From Rallus limicola (taxonomy: Eukaryota; Chordata; Aves; Gruiformes; Rallidae): a DNA stretch of 64,000 nucleotides. Below are positions 11,049 to 22,653 of the stretch, in pieces. Position numbers and translations under genes: made by a program. Numbering within the stretch: the stretch's first letter is position 1; each line of letters opens with the position of its first letter. The notes below the pieces were generated by a model, which searched no databases, was not told where the DNA came from, and was given only the letters and a program-made list of their open reading frames with translations. Where the stretch lies: NCBI GenBank assembly GCA_022605955.1, contig JAKCOZ010000101.1, positions 496,001-560,000 on the forward strand. The letters run 5' to 3'.

Positions 11049-12236
11049 ATGCCTTTCATGCCTAGCTTCTTTACTTTGGGAGTTATTGCTGGACGTTTAG
11101 CATGTTTTGAACTGCAGTCTGCTAGGGCCGAGAAAAGCACCGTAGGAGGTTCCAGGCATGTTCCCTCTTTCCAGGCAAAGGAAAAGGCTGAGAGCCAAAG
11201 TGACAGGGGCTGCTCGTGTGTCCTGTTAGGAGTTTTCAGACAAGCTATGCCTTTCAGGCCTAGCTTCTTTACTTTGGGAGTTATTGCTGGACGTTTAGCA
11301 TGTTTTGAACTGCAGTCTGCTAGGGCCGAGAAAAGCACCGTAGGAGGTTCCAGGCATGTTCCCTCTTTCCAGGCAAAGGAAAAGGCTGAGAGACAAAGTG
11401 ACAGGGTGTGCTCGTGTGTCCTGTTAGGAGGTTTCAGACAAGCTATGCCTTTCAGGCCTAGCTTCTTTACTTTGGGAGTTATTGCTGGACGTTTAGCATG
11501 TTTTGAACTGCAGTCTGCTAGGGCCGAGAAAAGCACCGTAGGAGGTTCCAGGCATGTTCCCTCTTTCCAGGCAAAGGAAAAGGCTGAGAGCCAAAGTGAC
11601 AGGGTCTGCTCGTGTGTCCTGTTAGGAGGTTTCAGACAAGCTATGCCTTTCAGGCCTAGCTTCTTTACTTTGGGAGTTATTGCTGGACGTTTAGCATGTT
11701 TTGAACTGCAGTCTGCTAGGGCCGAGAAAAGCACCGTAGGAGGTTCCAGGCATGTTCCCTCTTTCCAGGCAAAGGAAAAGGCTGAGAACCAAAGTGACAG
11801 GGGCTGCTCATGTGTCATGTTAGGAGGTTTCAGACAAGCTATGCCTTTCAGGCCTAGCTTCTTTACTTTGGGAGTTATTGCTGGACGTTTAGCATGTTTT
11901 GAACTGCAGTCTGCTAGGGCCGAGAAAAGCACCGTAGGAGGTTCCAGGCATGTTCCCTCTTTCCAGGCAAAGGAAAAGGCTGAGAACCAAAGTGACAGGG
12001 GCTGCTCGTGTGTCATGGTAGGAGGTTTCAGACAAGCTATGCCTTTCAGGCCTAGCTTCTTTACTTTGGGAGTTATTGCTGGACGTTTAGCATGTTTTGA
12101 ACTGCAGTCTGCTAGGGCCGAGAAAAGCACCGTAGGAGGTTCCAGGCATGTTCCCTCTTTCCAGGCAAAGGAAAAGGCTGAGAGCCAAAGTGACAGGGTC
12201 TGCTCGTGTGTCCTGTTAGGAGGTTTCAGACAAGCT
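11049..12236 (+). repeat. Satellite block 6: 6 monomers
   Basis: Six exact units, classes C, A, A, B, B, A. Unit 1 has GGAGTTTTCAG near 11230; unit 2 has GAGAGACAAAG and GGTGTGCTCG. Units 3 to 6 match the last four units of block 3, including TCATGGTAGG near 12014. Confidence 0.96.
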
Positions 12237-12279
12237 ATGCCTTTCAGGCCTAGCTTGTCTGAAACCTCCTAACAGGACA
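12209..12279. repeat. Hairpin insertion 7 (perfect stem)
   Basis: Perfect 29-bp inverted repeat, 13-nt loop, inserted bases 12237-12283. Same flanking context as insertions 3 and 4. Confidence 0.97.
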
Positions 12280-12283
12280 AGCT

Positions 12284-13471
12284 ATGCCTTTCATGCCTAG
12301 CTTCCTTACTTTGGGAGTTATTGCTGGACGTTTAGCATGTTTTGAACTGCAGTCTGATAGGGCCGAGAAAAGCACCGTAGGAGGTTCCAGGCATGTTTCC
12401 TCTTTCCAGGCAAAGGAAAAGGCTGAGAACCAAAGTGACAGGGGCTGCTCGTGTGTCATGTTAGGAGGTTTCAGACAAGCTATGCCTTTCAGGCCTAGCT
12501 TCTTTACTTTGGGAGTTATTGCTGGACGTTTAGCATGTTTTGAACTGCAGTCTTCTAGGGCTGAGAAAAGCACCGTAGGAGGTTCCAGGCATGTTCCCTC
12601 TTTCCAGGCAAAGGAAAAGGCTGAGAGCCAAAGTGACAGGGGCTGCACGTGTGTCCTGTTAGGAGGTTTCAGACAAGCTATGCCTTTCAGGCCTAGCTTC
12701 TTTACTTTGGGAGTTATTGCTGGACGTTTAGCATGTTTTGAACTGCAGTCTGCTAGGGCCGAGAAAAGCACCGTAGGAGGTTCCAGGCATGTTCCCTCTT
12801 TCCAGGCAAAGGAAAAGGCTGAGAGCCAAAGTGACAGGGTCTGCTCGTGTGTCCTGTTAGGAGGTTTCAGACAAGCTATGCCTTTCAGGCCTAGCTTCTT
12901 TACTTTGGGAGTTATTGCTGGACGTTTAGCATGTTTTGAACTGCAGTCTGCTAGGGCCGAGAAAAGCACCGTAGGAGGTTCCAGGCATGTTCCCTCTTTC
13001 CAGGCAAAGGAAAAGGCTGAGAGCCAAAGTGACAGGGGCTGCTCGTGTGTCCTGTTAGGAGGTTTCAGACAAGCTATGCCTTTCAGGCCTAGCTTCTTTA
13101 CTTTGGGAGTTATTGCTGGACGTTTAGCATGTTTTGAACTGCAGTCTGCTAGGGCCGAGAAAAGCACCGTAGGAGGTTCCAGGCATGTTCCCTCTTTCCA
13201 GGCAAAGGAAAAGGCTGAGAGCCAAAGTGACAGGGGCTGCTCGTGTGTCCTGTTAGGAGGTTTCAGACAAGCTATGCCTTTCAGGCCTAGCTTCTTTACT
13301 TTGGGAGTTATTGCTGGACGTTTAGCATGTTTTGAACTGCAGTCTGCTAGGGCCGAGAAAAGCACCGTAGGAGGTTCCAGGCATGTTCCCTCTTTCCAGG
13401 CAAAGGAAAAGGCTGAGAGCCAAAGTGACAGGGTCTGCTCGTGTGTCCTGTTACGAGCTTTCAGACAAGCT
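12284..13471 (+). repeat. Satellite block 7: 6 monomers
   Basis: Six exact units, the second copy of block 4 (offset 2715 bp). Unit 1 has CTTCCTTAC, CTGATAGGG and ATGTTTCCTC; unit 2 has CTTCTAGGGCTGAG and GCTGCACGTG. Confidence 0.96.
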
Positions 13472-13514
13472 ATGCCTTTCAGGCCTAGCTTGTCTGAAAC
13501 CTCCTAACAGGACA
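13444..13514. repeat. Hairpin insertion 8 (two stem mismatches)
   Basis: 29-bp arms, 13-nt loop, inserted bases 13472-13518. Carries the same TTACGAGC left-arm changes as insertion 5. Confidence 0.96.
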
Positions 13515-13518
13515 AGCT

Positions 13519-13716
13519 ATGCCTTTCATGCCTAGCTTCTTTACTTTGGGAGTTATTGCTGGACGTTTAGCATGTTTTGAACTGCAGTCTGCTAGGGCCG
13601 AGAAAAGCACCGTAGGAGGTTCCAGGCATGTTCCCTCTTTCCAGGCAAAGGAAAAGGCTGAGAGCCAAAGTGACAGGGTCTGCTCGTGTGTCCTGTTAGG
13701 AGCTTTCAGACAAGCT
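13519..13716 (+). repeat. Satellite block 8: single monomer
   Basis: One class A unit between two hairpins, duplicate of block 5. Confidence 0.96.
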
Positions 13717-13759
13717 ATGCCTTTCAGGCCTAGCTTGTCTGAAACCTCCTAACAGGACA
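13689..13759. repeat. Hairpin insertion 9 (one stem mismatch)
   Basis: 29-bp arms, 13-nt loop, inserted bases 13717-13763. One mismatch from GGAGCTTTC, as in insertion 6. Confidence 0.96.
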
Positions 13760-13763
13760 AGCT

Positions 13764-15149
13764 ATGCCTTTCATGCCTAGCTTCTTTACTTTGGGAGTTA
13801 TTGCTGGACGTTTAGCATGTTTTGAACTGCAGTCTGCTAGGGCCGAGAAAAGCACCGTAGGAGGTTCCAGGCATGTTCCCTCTTTCCAGGCAAAGGAAAA
13901 GGCTGAGAGCCAAAGTGACAGGGGCTGCTCGTGTGTCCTGTTAGGAGTTTTCAGACAAGCTATGCCTTTCAGGCCTAGCTTCTTTACTTTGGGAGTTATT
14001 GCTGGACGTTTAGCATGTTTTGAACTGCAGTCTGCTAGGGCCGAGAAAAGCACCGTAGGAGGTTCCAGGCATGTTCCCTCTTTCCAGGCAAAGGAAAAGG
14101 CTGAGAGACAAAGTGACAGGGTGTGCTCGTGTGTCCTGTTAGGAGGTTTCAGACAAGCTATGCCTTTCAGGCCTAGCTTCTTTACTTTGGGAGTTATTGC
14201 TGGACGTTTAGCATGTTTTGAACTGCAGTCTGCTAGGGCCGAGAAAAGCACCGTAGGAGGTTCCAGGCATGTTCCCTCTTTCCAGGCAAAGGAAAAGGCT
14301 GAGAGCCAAAGTGACAGGGTCTGCTCATGTGTCCTGTTAGGAGGTTTCAGACAAGCTATGCCTTTCAGGCCTAGCTTCTTTACTTTGGGAGTTATTGCTG
14401 GACGTTTAGCATGTTTTGAACTGCAGTCTGCTAGGGCCGAGAAAAGCACCGTAGGAGGTTCCAGGCATGTTCCCTCTTTCCAGGCAAAGGAAAAGGCTGA
14501 GAGCCAAAGTGACAGGGTCTGCTTGTGTGTCCTGTTAGGAGGTTTCAGACAAGCTATGCCTTTCAGGCCTAGCTTCTTTACTTTGGGAGTTATTGCTGGA
14601 CGTTTAGCATGTTTTGAACTGCAGTCTGCTAGGGCCGAGAAAAGCACCGTAGGAGGTTCCAGGCATGTTCCCTCTTTCCAGGCAAAGGAAAAGGCTGAGA
14701 GCCAAAGTGACAGGGGCTGCTCGTGTGTCCTGTTAGGAGGTTTCAGACAAGCTATGCCTTTCAGGCCTAGCTTCTTTACTTTGGGAGTTATTGCTGGACG
14801 TTTAGCATGTTTTGAACTGCAGTCTGCTAGGGCCGAGAAAAGCACCGTAGGAGGTTCCAGGCATGTTCATTCTTTCCAGGCAAAGGAAAAGGCTGAGAGC
14901 CAAAGTGACAGGGGCTGCTCGTGTGTCCTGTTAGGAGGTTTCAGACAAGCTATGCCTTTCAGGCCTAGCTTCTTTACTTTGGGAGTTATTGCTGGACGTT
15001 TAGCATGTTTTGAACTGCAGTCTGCTAGGGCCGAGAAAAGCACCGTAGGAGGTTCCAGGCATGTTCCCTCTTTCCAGGCAAAGGAAAAGGCTGAGAGCCA
15101 AAGTGACAGGGTCTGCTCGTGTGTCCTGTTAGGAGCTTTCAGACAAGCT
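13764..15149 (+). repeat. Satellite block 9: 7 monomers
   Basis: Seven exact units, classes C, A, A, A, C, C, A. The first two match block 6; from unit 3 the order diverges, marking the end of the 2715-bp duplication. Unit 4 has T167 (GCTTGTG), and unit 6 has ATGTTCATTC near 14863. Confidence 0.96.
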
Positions 15150-15192
15150 ATGCCTTTCAGGCCTAGCTTGTCTGAAACCTCCTAACAGGACA
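15122..15192. repeat. Hairpin insertion 10 (one stem mismatch)
   Basis: 29-bp arms, 13-nt loop, inserted bases 15150-15196. Left arm GGAGCTTTC. The following unit starts ATGCTTTTC instead of ATGCCTTTC. Confidence 0.96.
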
Positions 15193-15196
15193 AGCT

Positions 15197-15988
15197 ATGC
15201 TTTTCATGCCTAGCTTCTTTACTTTGGGAGTTATTGCTGGACGTTTAGCATGTTTTGAACTGCAGTCTGCTAGGGCCGAGAAAAGCACCGTAGGAGGTTC
15301 CAGGCATGTTCCCTCTTTCCAGGCAAAGGAAAAGGCTGAGAGCCAAAGTGACAGGGGCTGCTCGTGTGTCCTGTTAGGAGGTTTCAGACAAGCTATGCCT
15401 TTCAGGCCTAGCTTCTTTACTTTGGGAGTTATTGCTGGACGTTTAGCATGTTTTGAACTGCAGTCTGCTAGGGCCGAGAAAAGCACCGTAGGAGGTTCCA
15501 GGCATGTTCCCTCTTTCCAGGCAAAGGAAAAGGCTGAGAGCCAAAGTGACAGGGTCTGCTCGTGTGTCCTGTTAGGAGGTTTCAGACAAGCTATGCCTTT
15601 CAGGCCTAGCTTCTTTACTTTGGGAGTTATTGCTGGACGTTTAGCATGTTTTGAACTGCAGTCTGCTAGGGCCGAGAAAAGCACCGTAGGAGGTTCCAGG
15701 CATGTTCCCTCTTTCCAGGCAAAGGAAAAGGCTGAGAACCAAAGTGACAGGGGCTGCTCGTGTGTCATGTTAGGAGGTTTCAGACAAGCTATGCCTTTCA
15801 GGCCTAGCTTCTTTACTTTGGGAGTTATTGCTGGACGTTTAGCATGTTTTGAATTGCAGTCTGCTAGGGCCGAGAAAAGCACCGTAGGAGGTTCCAGGCA
15901 TGTTCCCTCTTTCCAGGCAAAGGAAAAGGCTGAGAGCCAAAGTGACAGGGTCTGCTCGTGTGTCCTGTTAGGAGGTTTCAGACAAGCT
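15197..15988 (+). repeat. Satellite block 10: 4 monomers
   Basis: Four exact units, classes C, A, B, A. The last has T64 (GAATTGCAG). Confidence 0.96.
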
Positions 15989-16031
15989 ATGCCTTGCAGG
16001 CCTAGCTTGTCTGAAACCTCCTAACAGGACA
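15961..16031. repeat. Hairpin insertion 11 (perfect stem, loop variant)
   Basis: The 29-bp stem is perfect. The loop reads TGCCTTGCAGGCC, a T-to-G change. Inserted bases are 15989-16035. Confidence 0.96.
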
Positions 16032-16035
16032 AGCT

Positions 16036-17619
16036 ATGCCTTTCATGCCTAGCTTCTTTACTTTGGGAGTTATTGCTGGACGTTTAGCATGTTTTGAACT
16101 GCAGTCTGATAGGGCCAAGAAAAGCACCGTAGGAGGTTCCAGGCATGTTCCCTCTTTCCAGGCAAAGGAAAAGGCTGAGAACCAAAGTGACAGGGGCTGC
16201 TCGTGTGTCATGTTAGGAGGTTTCAGACAAGCTATGCCTTTCAGGCCTAGCTTCTTTACTTTGGGAGTTATTGCTGGACGTTTAGCATGTTTTGAACTGC
16301 AGTCTGCTAGGGCCGAGAAAAGCACCGTAGGAGGTTCCAGGCATGTTCCCTCTTTCCAGGCAAAGGAAAAGGCTGAGAGCCAAAGTGACAGGGTCTGCTC
16401 GTGTGTCCTGTTAGGAGGTTTCAGACAAGCTATGCCTTTCAGGCCTAGCTTCTTTACTTTGGGAGTTATTGCTGGACGTTTAGCATGTTTTGAATTGCAG
16501 TCTGCTAGGGCCGAGAAAAGCACCGTAGGAGGTTCCAGGCATGTTCCCTCTTTCCAGGCAAAGGAAAAGGCTGAGAGCCAAAGTGACAGGGTCTGCTCGT
16601 GTGTCCTGTTAGGAGGTTTCAGACAAGCTAGGCCTTTCATGACTAGCTTCTTTACTTTGGGAGTTATTGCTGGACGTTTAGCATGTTTTGAACTGCAGTC
16701 TGCTAGGGCCGAGAAAAGCACCGTAGGAGGTTCCAGGCATGTTCCCTCTTTCCAGGCAAAGGAAAAGGCTGAGAGCCAAAGTGACAGGGTCTGCTCGTGT
16801 GTCCTGTTAGGAGGTTTCAGACAAGCTATGCCTTTCAGGCCTAGCTTCTTTACTTTGGGAGTTATTGCTGGACGTTTAGCATGTTTTGAACTGCAGTCTG
16901 CGAGGGCCGAGAAAAGCACCGTAGGAGGTTCCAGACATGTTCACTCTTTCCAGGCAAAGGAAAAGGCTGAGAACCAAAGTGACAGGGGCTGCTCGTGTGT
17001 CCTGTTAGGAGGTTTCAGACAAGCTATGCCTTTCAGGCCTAGCTTCTTTACTTTGGGAGTTATTGCTGGACGTTTAGCATGTTTTGAACTGCAGTCTGCT
17101 AGGGCCGAGAAAAGCACCGTAGGAGGTTCCAGGCATGTTCCCTCTTTCCAGGCAAAGGAAAAGGCTGAGAGCCAAAGTGACAGGGGCTGCTCGTGTGTCC
17201 TGTTAGGAGGTTTCAGACAAGCTATGCCTTTCAGGCCTAGCTTCTTTACTTTGGGAGTTATTGCTGGACGTTTAGCATGTTTTGAACTGCAGTCTGCTAG
17301 GGCCGAGAAAAGCACCGTAGGAGGTTCCAGGCATGTTCCCTCTTTCCAGGCAAAGGAAAAGGCTGAGAACCAAAGTGACAGGGGCTGCTCGTGTGTCCTG
17401 TTAGGAGGTTTCAGACAAGCTATGCCTTTCAGGCCTAGCTTCTTTACTTTGGGAGTTATTGCTGGACGTTTAGCATGTTTTGAATTGCAGTCTGCTAGGG
17501 CCGAGAAAAGCACCGTAGGAGGTTCCAGGCATGTTCCCTCTTTCCAGGCAAAGGAAAAGGCTGAGAGCCAAAGTGACAGGGTCTGCTTGTGTGTCCTCTT
17601 AGGAGGTTTCAGACAAGCT
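16036..17619 (+). repeat. Satellite block 11: 8 monomers
   Basis: Eight exact units. Unit 1 is class B with CTGATAGGGCCAAG. Unit 4 (16630) has T11 without a hairpin, and its start motif is altered to AGGCCTTTCATGAC. Unit 5 has CAGACATGTTCACTC. Unit 8 has T64 and T167 and ends in CCTCTTAGG. Confidence 0.96.
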
Positions 17620-17662
17620 ATGCCTTTCAGGCCTAGCTTGTCTGAAACCTCCTAACAGGACA
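17592..17662. repeat. Hairpin insertion 12 (one stem mismatch)
   Basis: 29-bp arms, 13-nt loop, inserted bases 17620-17666. Left arm has TCCTCTTAGG, one mismatch, shared with insertions 13, 15 and 17. Confidence 0.96.
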
Positions 17663-17666
17663 AGCT

Positions 17667-18656
17667 ATGCCTTTCATGCCTAGCTTCTTTACTTTGGGAG
17701 TTATTGCTGGATGTTTAGCATGTTTTGAACTGCAGTCTGCTAGGGCCGAGAAAAGCACCGTACGAGGTTCCAGGCATGTTCCCTCTTTCCAAGCAAAGGA
17801 AAAAGCTGAGAGCCAAAGTGAAAGGGTTTGCTCGTGTGTCCTGTTAGGAGGTTTCAGACAAGCTATGCCTTTCAGGCCTAGCTTCTTTACTTTGGGAGTT
17901 ATTGCTGGACGTTTAGCATGTTTTGAACTGCAGTCTGCGAGGGCCGAGAAAAGCACCGTAGGAGGTTCCAGGCATGTTCCCTCTTTCCAGGCAAAGGAAA
18001 AGGCTGAGAACCAAAGTGACAGGGGCTGCTCGTGTGTCCTGTTAGGAGGTTTCAGACAAGCTATGCCTTTCAGGCCTAGCTTCTTTACTTTGGGAGTTAT
18101 TGCTGGACGTTTAGCATGTTTTGAACTGCAGTCTGCTAGGGCCGAGAAAAGCACCGTAGGAGGTTCCAGGCATGTTCCCTCTTTCCAGGCAAAGGAAAAG
18201 GCTGAGAGCCAAAGTGACAGGGGCTGCTCGTGTGTCCTGTTAGGAGGTTTCAGACAAGCTATGCCTTTCAGGCCTAGCTTCTTTACTTTGGGAGTTATTG
18301 CTGGACGTTTAGCATGTTTTGAACTGCAGTCTGCTAGGGCCGAGAAAAGCACCGTAGGAGGTTCCAGGCATGTTCCCTCTTTCCAGGCAAAGGAAAAGGC
18401 TGAGAACCAAAGTGACAGGGGCTGCTCGTGTGTCATGTTAGGAGGTTTCAGACAAGCTATGCCTTTCAGGCCTAGCTTCTTTACTTTGGGAGTTATTGCT
18501 GGACGTTTAGCATGTTTTGAATTGCAGTCTGCTAGGGCCGAGAAAAGCACCGTAGGAGGTTCCAGGCATGTTCCCTCTTTCCAGGCAAAGGAAAAGGCTG
18601 AGAGCCAAAGTGACAGGGTCTGCTCGTGTGTCCTCTTAGGAGGTTTCAGACAAGCT
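17667..18656 (+). repeat. Satellite block 12: 5 monomers
   Basis: Five exact units. Unit 1 is class D with a C-to-T change at the first CpG (GGATGTTT, T at 17712) and GTACGAGG. The set resembles blocks 14 and 16 with one extra class B unit. Confidence 0.96.
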
Positions 18657-18699
18657 ATGCCTTTCAGGCCTAGCTTGTCTGAAACCTCCTAACAGGACA
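18629..18699. repeat. Hairpin insertion 13 (one stem mismatch)
   Basis: 29-bp arms, 13-nt loop, inserted bases 18657-18703. Left arm TCCTCTTAGG. Confidence 0.96.
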
Positions 18700-18703
18700 A
18701 GCT

Positions 18704-19099
18704 ATGCCTTTCATGCCTAGCTTCTTTACTTTGGGAGTTATTGCTGGATGTTTAGCATGTTTTGAACTGCAGTCTGCTAGGGCCGAGAAAAGCACCGTAG
18801 GAGGTTCCAGGCATGTTCCCTCTTTCCAGGCAAAGGAAAAGGCTGAGAGCCAAAGTGACAGGGGCTGCTCGTGTGTCCTGTTAGGAGGTTTCAGACAAGC
18901 TATGCCTTTCAGGCCTAGCTTCTTTACTTTGGGAGTTATTGCTGGACGTTTAGCATGTTTTGAACTGCAGTCTGCTAGGGCCGAGAAAAGCACCGTAGGA
19001 GGTTCCAGGCATGTTCCCTCTTTACAGGCAAAGGAAAAGGCTGAGAGCCAAAGTGACAGGGGCTGCTCGTGTGTCATGTTAGGAGGTTTCAGACAAGCT
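18704..19099 (+). repeat. Satellite block 13: 2 monomers
   Basis: Two exact units: a class C unit with GGATGTTT and a unit with TCTTTACAGG and A175. These equal the first two units of block 15, and the second also equals its last unit. Block 13 looks like block 15 with seven units removed, or block 15 like block 13 with seven added. Confidence 0.96.
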
Positions 19100-19142
19100 A
19101 TGCCTTTCAGGCCTAGCTTGTCTGAAACCTCCTAATAGGACA
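19072..19142. repeat. Hairpin insertion 14 (mismatch plus wobble)
   Basis: 29-bp arms, 13-nt loop, inserted bases 19100-19146. Left arm TCATG gives a mismatch. The right arm reads CCTAATAGG, one of only two sites where the right arm itself is changed, leaving a G-T wobble in RNA. Confidence 0.95.
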
Positions 19143-19146
19143 AGCT

Positions 19147-19938
19147 ATGCCTTTCATGCCTAGCTTCTTTACTTTGGGAGTTATTGCTGGATGTTTAGCA
19201 TGTTTTGAACTGCAGTCTGCTAGGGCCGAGAAAAGCACCGTAGGAGGTTCCAGGCATGTTCCCTCTTTCCAAGCAAAGGAAAAAGCTGAGAGCCAAAGTG
19301 AAAGGGTTTGCTCGTGTGTCCTGTTAGGAGGTTTCAGACAAGCTATGCCTTTCAGGCCTAGCTTCTTTACTTTGGGAGTTATTGCTGGACGTTTAGCATG
19401 TTTTGAACTGCAGTCTGCGAGGGCCGAGAAAAGCACCGTAGGAGGTTCCAGGCATGTTCCCTCTTTCCAGGCAAAGGAAAAGGCTGAGAACCAAAGTGAC
19501 AGGGGCTGCTCGTGTGTCCTGTTAGGAGGTTTCAGACAAGCTATGCCTTTCAGGCCTAGCTTCTTTACTTTGGGAGTTATTGCTGGACGTTTAGCATGTT
19601 TTGAACTGCAGTCTGCTAGGGCCGAGAAAAGCACCGTAGGAGGTTCCAGGCATGTTCCCTCTTTCCAGGCAAAGGAAAAGGCTGAGAGCCAAAGTGACAG
19701 GGGCTGCTCGTGTGTCCTGTTAGGAGGTTTCAGACAAGCTATGCCTTTCAGGCCTAGCTTCTTTACTTTGGGAGTTATTGCTGGACGTTTAGCATGTTTT
19801 GAATTGCAGTCTGCTAGGGCCGAGAAAAGCACCGTAGGAGGTTCCAGGCATGTTCCCTCTTTCCAGGCAAAGGAAAAGGCTGAGAGCCAAAGTGACAGGG
19901 TCTGCTCGTGTGTCCTCTTAGGAGGTTTCAGACAAGCT
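19147..19938 (+). repeat. Satellite block 14: 4 monomers
   Basis: Four exact units: class D with GGATGTTT, a B/C recombinant with CTGCGAGGG, class C, class A with T64 and CCTCTTAGG. Duplicated as block 16. Confidence 0.96.
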
Positions 19939-19981
19939 ATGCCTTTCAGGCCTAGCTTGTCTGAAACCTCCTAACAGGACA
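19911..19981. repeat. Hairpin insertion 15 (one stem mismatch)
   Basis: 29-bp arms, 13-nt loop, inserted bases 19939-19985. Left arm TCCTCTTAGG. Confidence 0.96.
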
Positions 19982-19985
19982 AGCT

Positions 19986-21767
19986 ATGCCTTTCATGCCT
20001 AGCTTCTTTACTTTGGGAGTTATTGCTGGATGTTTAGCATGTTTTGAACTGCAGTCTGCTAGGGCCGAGAAAAGCACCGTAGGAGGTTCCAGGCATGTTC
20101 CCTCTTTCCAGGCAAAGGAAAAGGCTGAGAGCCAAAGTGACAGGGGCTGCTCGTGTGTCCTGTTAGGAGGTTTCAGACAAGCTATGCCTTTCAGGCCTAG
20201 CTTCTTTACTTTGGGAGTTATTGCTGGACGTTTAGCATGTTTTGAACTGCAGTCTGCTAGGGCCGAGAAAAGCACCGTAGGAGGTTCCAGGCATGTTCCC
20301 TCTTTACAGGCAAAGGAAAAGGCTGAGAGCCAAAGTGACAGGGGCTGCTCGTGTGTCATGTTAGGAGGTTTCAGACAAGCTATGCCTTTCAGGCCTAGCT
20401 TCTTTACTTTGGGAGTTATTGCTGGACGTTTAGCATGTTTTGAACTGCAGTCTGCTAGGGCCGAGAAAAGCACCGTAGGAGGTTCCAGGCATGTTCCCTC
20501 TTTCCAGGCAAAGGAAAAGGCTGAGAGCCAAAGTGACAGGGTCTGCTCGTGTGTCCTGTTAGGAGGTTTCAGACAAGCTATGCCTTTCAGGCCTAGCTTC
20601 TTTACTTTGGGAGTTATTGCTGGACGTTTAGCATGTTTTGAACTGCAGTCTGCTAGGGCCGAGAAAAGCACCGTAGGAGGTTCCAGGCATGTTCCCTCTT
20701 TCCAGGCAAAGGAAAAGGCTGAGAGCCAAAGTGACAGGGTCTGCTCGTGTGTCCTGTTAGGAGGTTTCAGACAAGCTATGCCTTTCAGGCCTAGCTTCTT
20801 TACTTTGGGAGTTATTGCTGGACGTTTAGCATGTTTTGAACTGCAGTCTGCTAGGGCCGAGAAAAGCACCGTAGGAGGTTCCAGGCATGTTCCCTCTTTC
20901 CAGGCAAAGGAAAAGGCTGAGAGCCAAAGTGACAGGGTCTGCTCGTGTGTCCTGTTAGGAGGTTTCAGACAAGCTATGCCTTTCAGGCCTATCTTCTTTA
21001 CTTTGGGAGTTATTGCTGGACGTTTAGCATGTTTTGAACTGCAGTCTGCTAGGGCCGAGAAAAGCACCGTAGGAGGTTCCAGGCATGTTCCCTCTTTCCA
21101 GGCAAAGAAAAAGGCTGAGAGCCAAAGTGACAGGGTCTGCTTGTGTGTCCTGTTAGGAGGTTTCAGACAAGCTATGCCTTTCAGGCCTAGCTTCTTTACT
21201 TTGGGAGTTATTGCTGGACGTTTAGCATGTTTTGAACTGCAGTCTGCTAGGGCCGAGAAAAGCACCGTAGGAGGTTCCAGGCATGTTCCCTCTTTCCAGG
21301 CAAAGGAAAAGGCTGAGAGCCAAAGTGACAGGGTCTGCTCGGGTGTCCTGTTAGGAGGTTTCAGACAAGCTATGCGTTTCAGGCCTAGCTTCTTTACTTT
21401 GGGAGTTATTGCTGGACGTTTAGCATGTTTTGAGCTGCAGTCTGCTAGGGCCGAGAAAAGCACCGTAGGAGGTTCCAGGCATGTTCCCTCTTTCCAGGCA
21501 AAGGAAAAGGCTGAGAGCCAAAGTGACAGGGGCTGCTCGTGTGTCCTGTTAGGAGGTTTCAGACAAGCTATGCCTTTCAGGCCTAGCTTCTTTACTTTGG
21601 GAGTTATTGCTGGACGTTTAGCATGTTTTGAACTGCAGTCTGCTAGGGCCGAGAAAAGCACCGTAGGAGGTTCCAGGCATGTTCCCTCTTTACAGGCAAA
21701 GGAAAAGGCTGAGAGCCAAAGTGACAGGGGCTGCTCGTGTGTCATGTTAGGAGGTTTCAGACAAGCT
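19986..21767 (+). repeat. Satellite block 15: 9 monomers
   Basis: Nine exact units. Landmarks: GGATGTTT in unit 1, TCTTTACAGG in units 2 and 9, GGCCTATCTTC and CAAAGAAAAAGG in unit 6, GCTCGGGTG in unit 7, ATGCGTTTC with G63 in unit 8. Confidence 0.96.
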
Positions 21768-21810
21768 ATGCCTTTCAGGCCTAGCTTGTCTGAAACCTCC
21801 TAATAGGACA
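21740..21810. repeat. Hairpin insertion 16 (mismatch plus wobble)
   Basis: 29-bp arms, 13-nt loop, inserted bases 21768-21814. Same TCATG left arm and CCTAATAGG right arm as insertion 14. Confidence 0.95.
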
Positions 21811-21814
21811 AGCT

Positions 21815-22606
21815 ATGCCTTTCATGCCTAGCTTCTTTACTTTGGGAGTTATTGCTGGATGTTTAGCATGTTTTGAACTGCAGTCTGCTAGGGCCGAGAA
21901 AAGCACCGTAGGAGGTTCCAGGCATGTTCCCTCTTTCCAAGCAAAGGAAAAAGCTGAGAGCCAAAGTGAAAGGGTTTGCTCGTGTGTCCTGTTAGGAGGT
22001 TTCAGACAAGCTATGCCTTTCAGGCCTAGCTTCTTTACTTTGGGAGTTATTGCTGGACATTTAGCATGTTTTGAACTGCAGTCTGCGAGGGCCGAGAAAA
22101 GCACCGTAGGAGGTTCCAGGCATGTTCCCTCTTTCCAGGCAAAGGAAAAGGCTGAGAACCAAAGTGACAGGGGCTGCTCGTGTGTCCTGTTAGGAGGTTT
22201 CAGACAAGCTATGCCTTTCAGGCCTAGCTTCTTTACTTTGGGAGTTATTGCTGGACGTTTAGCATGTTTTGAACTGCAGTCTGCTAGGGCCGAGAAAAGC
22301 ACCGTAGGAGGTTCCAGGCATGTTCCCTCTTTCCAGGCAAAGGAAAAGGCTGAGAGCCAAAGTGACAGGGGCTGCTCGTGTGTCCTGTTAGGAGGTTTCA
22401 GACAAGCTATGCCTTTCAGGCCTAGCTTCTTTACTTTGGGAGTTATTGCTGGACGTTTAGCATGTTTTGAATTGCAGTCTGCTAGGGCCGAGAAAAGCAC
22501 CGTAGGAGGTTCCAGGCATGTTCCCTCTTTCCAGGCAAAGGAAAAGGCTGAGAGCCAAAGTGACAGGGTCTGCTCGTGTGTCCTCTTAGGAGGTTTCAGA
22601 CAAGCT
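21815..22606 (+). repeat. Satellite block 16: 4 monomers
   Basis: Four exact units, duplicate of block 14 at offset 2668 bp, with a new G-to-A change at the first CpG of unit 2 (22059). Confidence 0.96.
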
Positions 22607-22649
22607 ATGCCTTTCAGGCCTAGCTTGTCTGAAACCTCCTAACAGGACA
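22579..22649. repeat. Hairpin insertion 17 (one stem mismatch)
   Basis: 29-bp arms, 13-nt loop, inserted bases 22607-22653. Left arm TCCTCTTAGG. Confidence 0.96.
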
Positions 22650-22653
22650 AGCT

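Larger units (their letters stand above)
8730..14159 (+). repeat. Higher-order repeat, 2 copies of 2715 bp
   Basis: 8730-11444 and 11445-14159 match unit by unit, including three hairpins each in the same places. Shared rare marks are TCATGGTAGG, CTTCCTTAC, CTGATAGGG, ATGTTTCCTC, CAGTCTTCTAGGGC, GCTGCACGTG, TTACGAGC and GAGAGACAAAG. I noticed two differences: GTATGAGG (9861) against GTAGGAGG, and AAAAGAACC (10645) against AAAAGCACC. Similarity breaks off soon after 14,326. The short offset and very low divergence indicate a recent tandem duplication. Confidence 0.9.
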
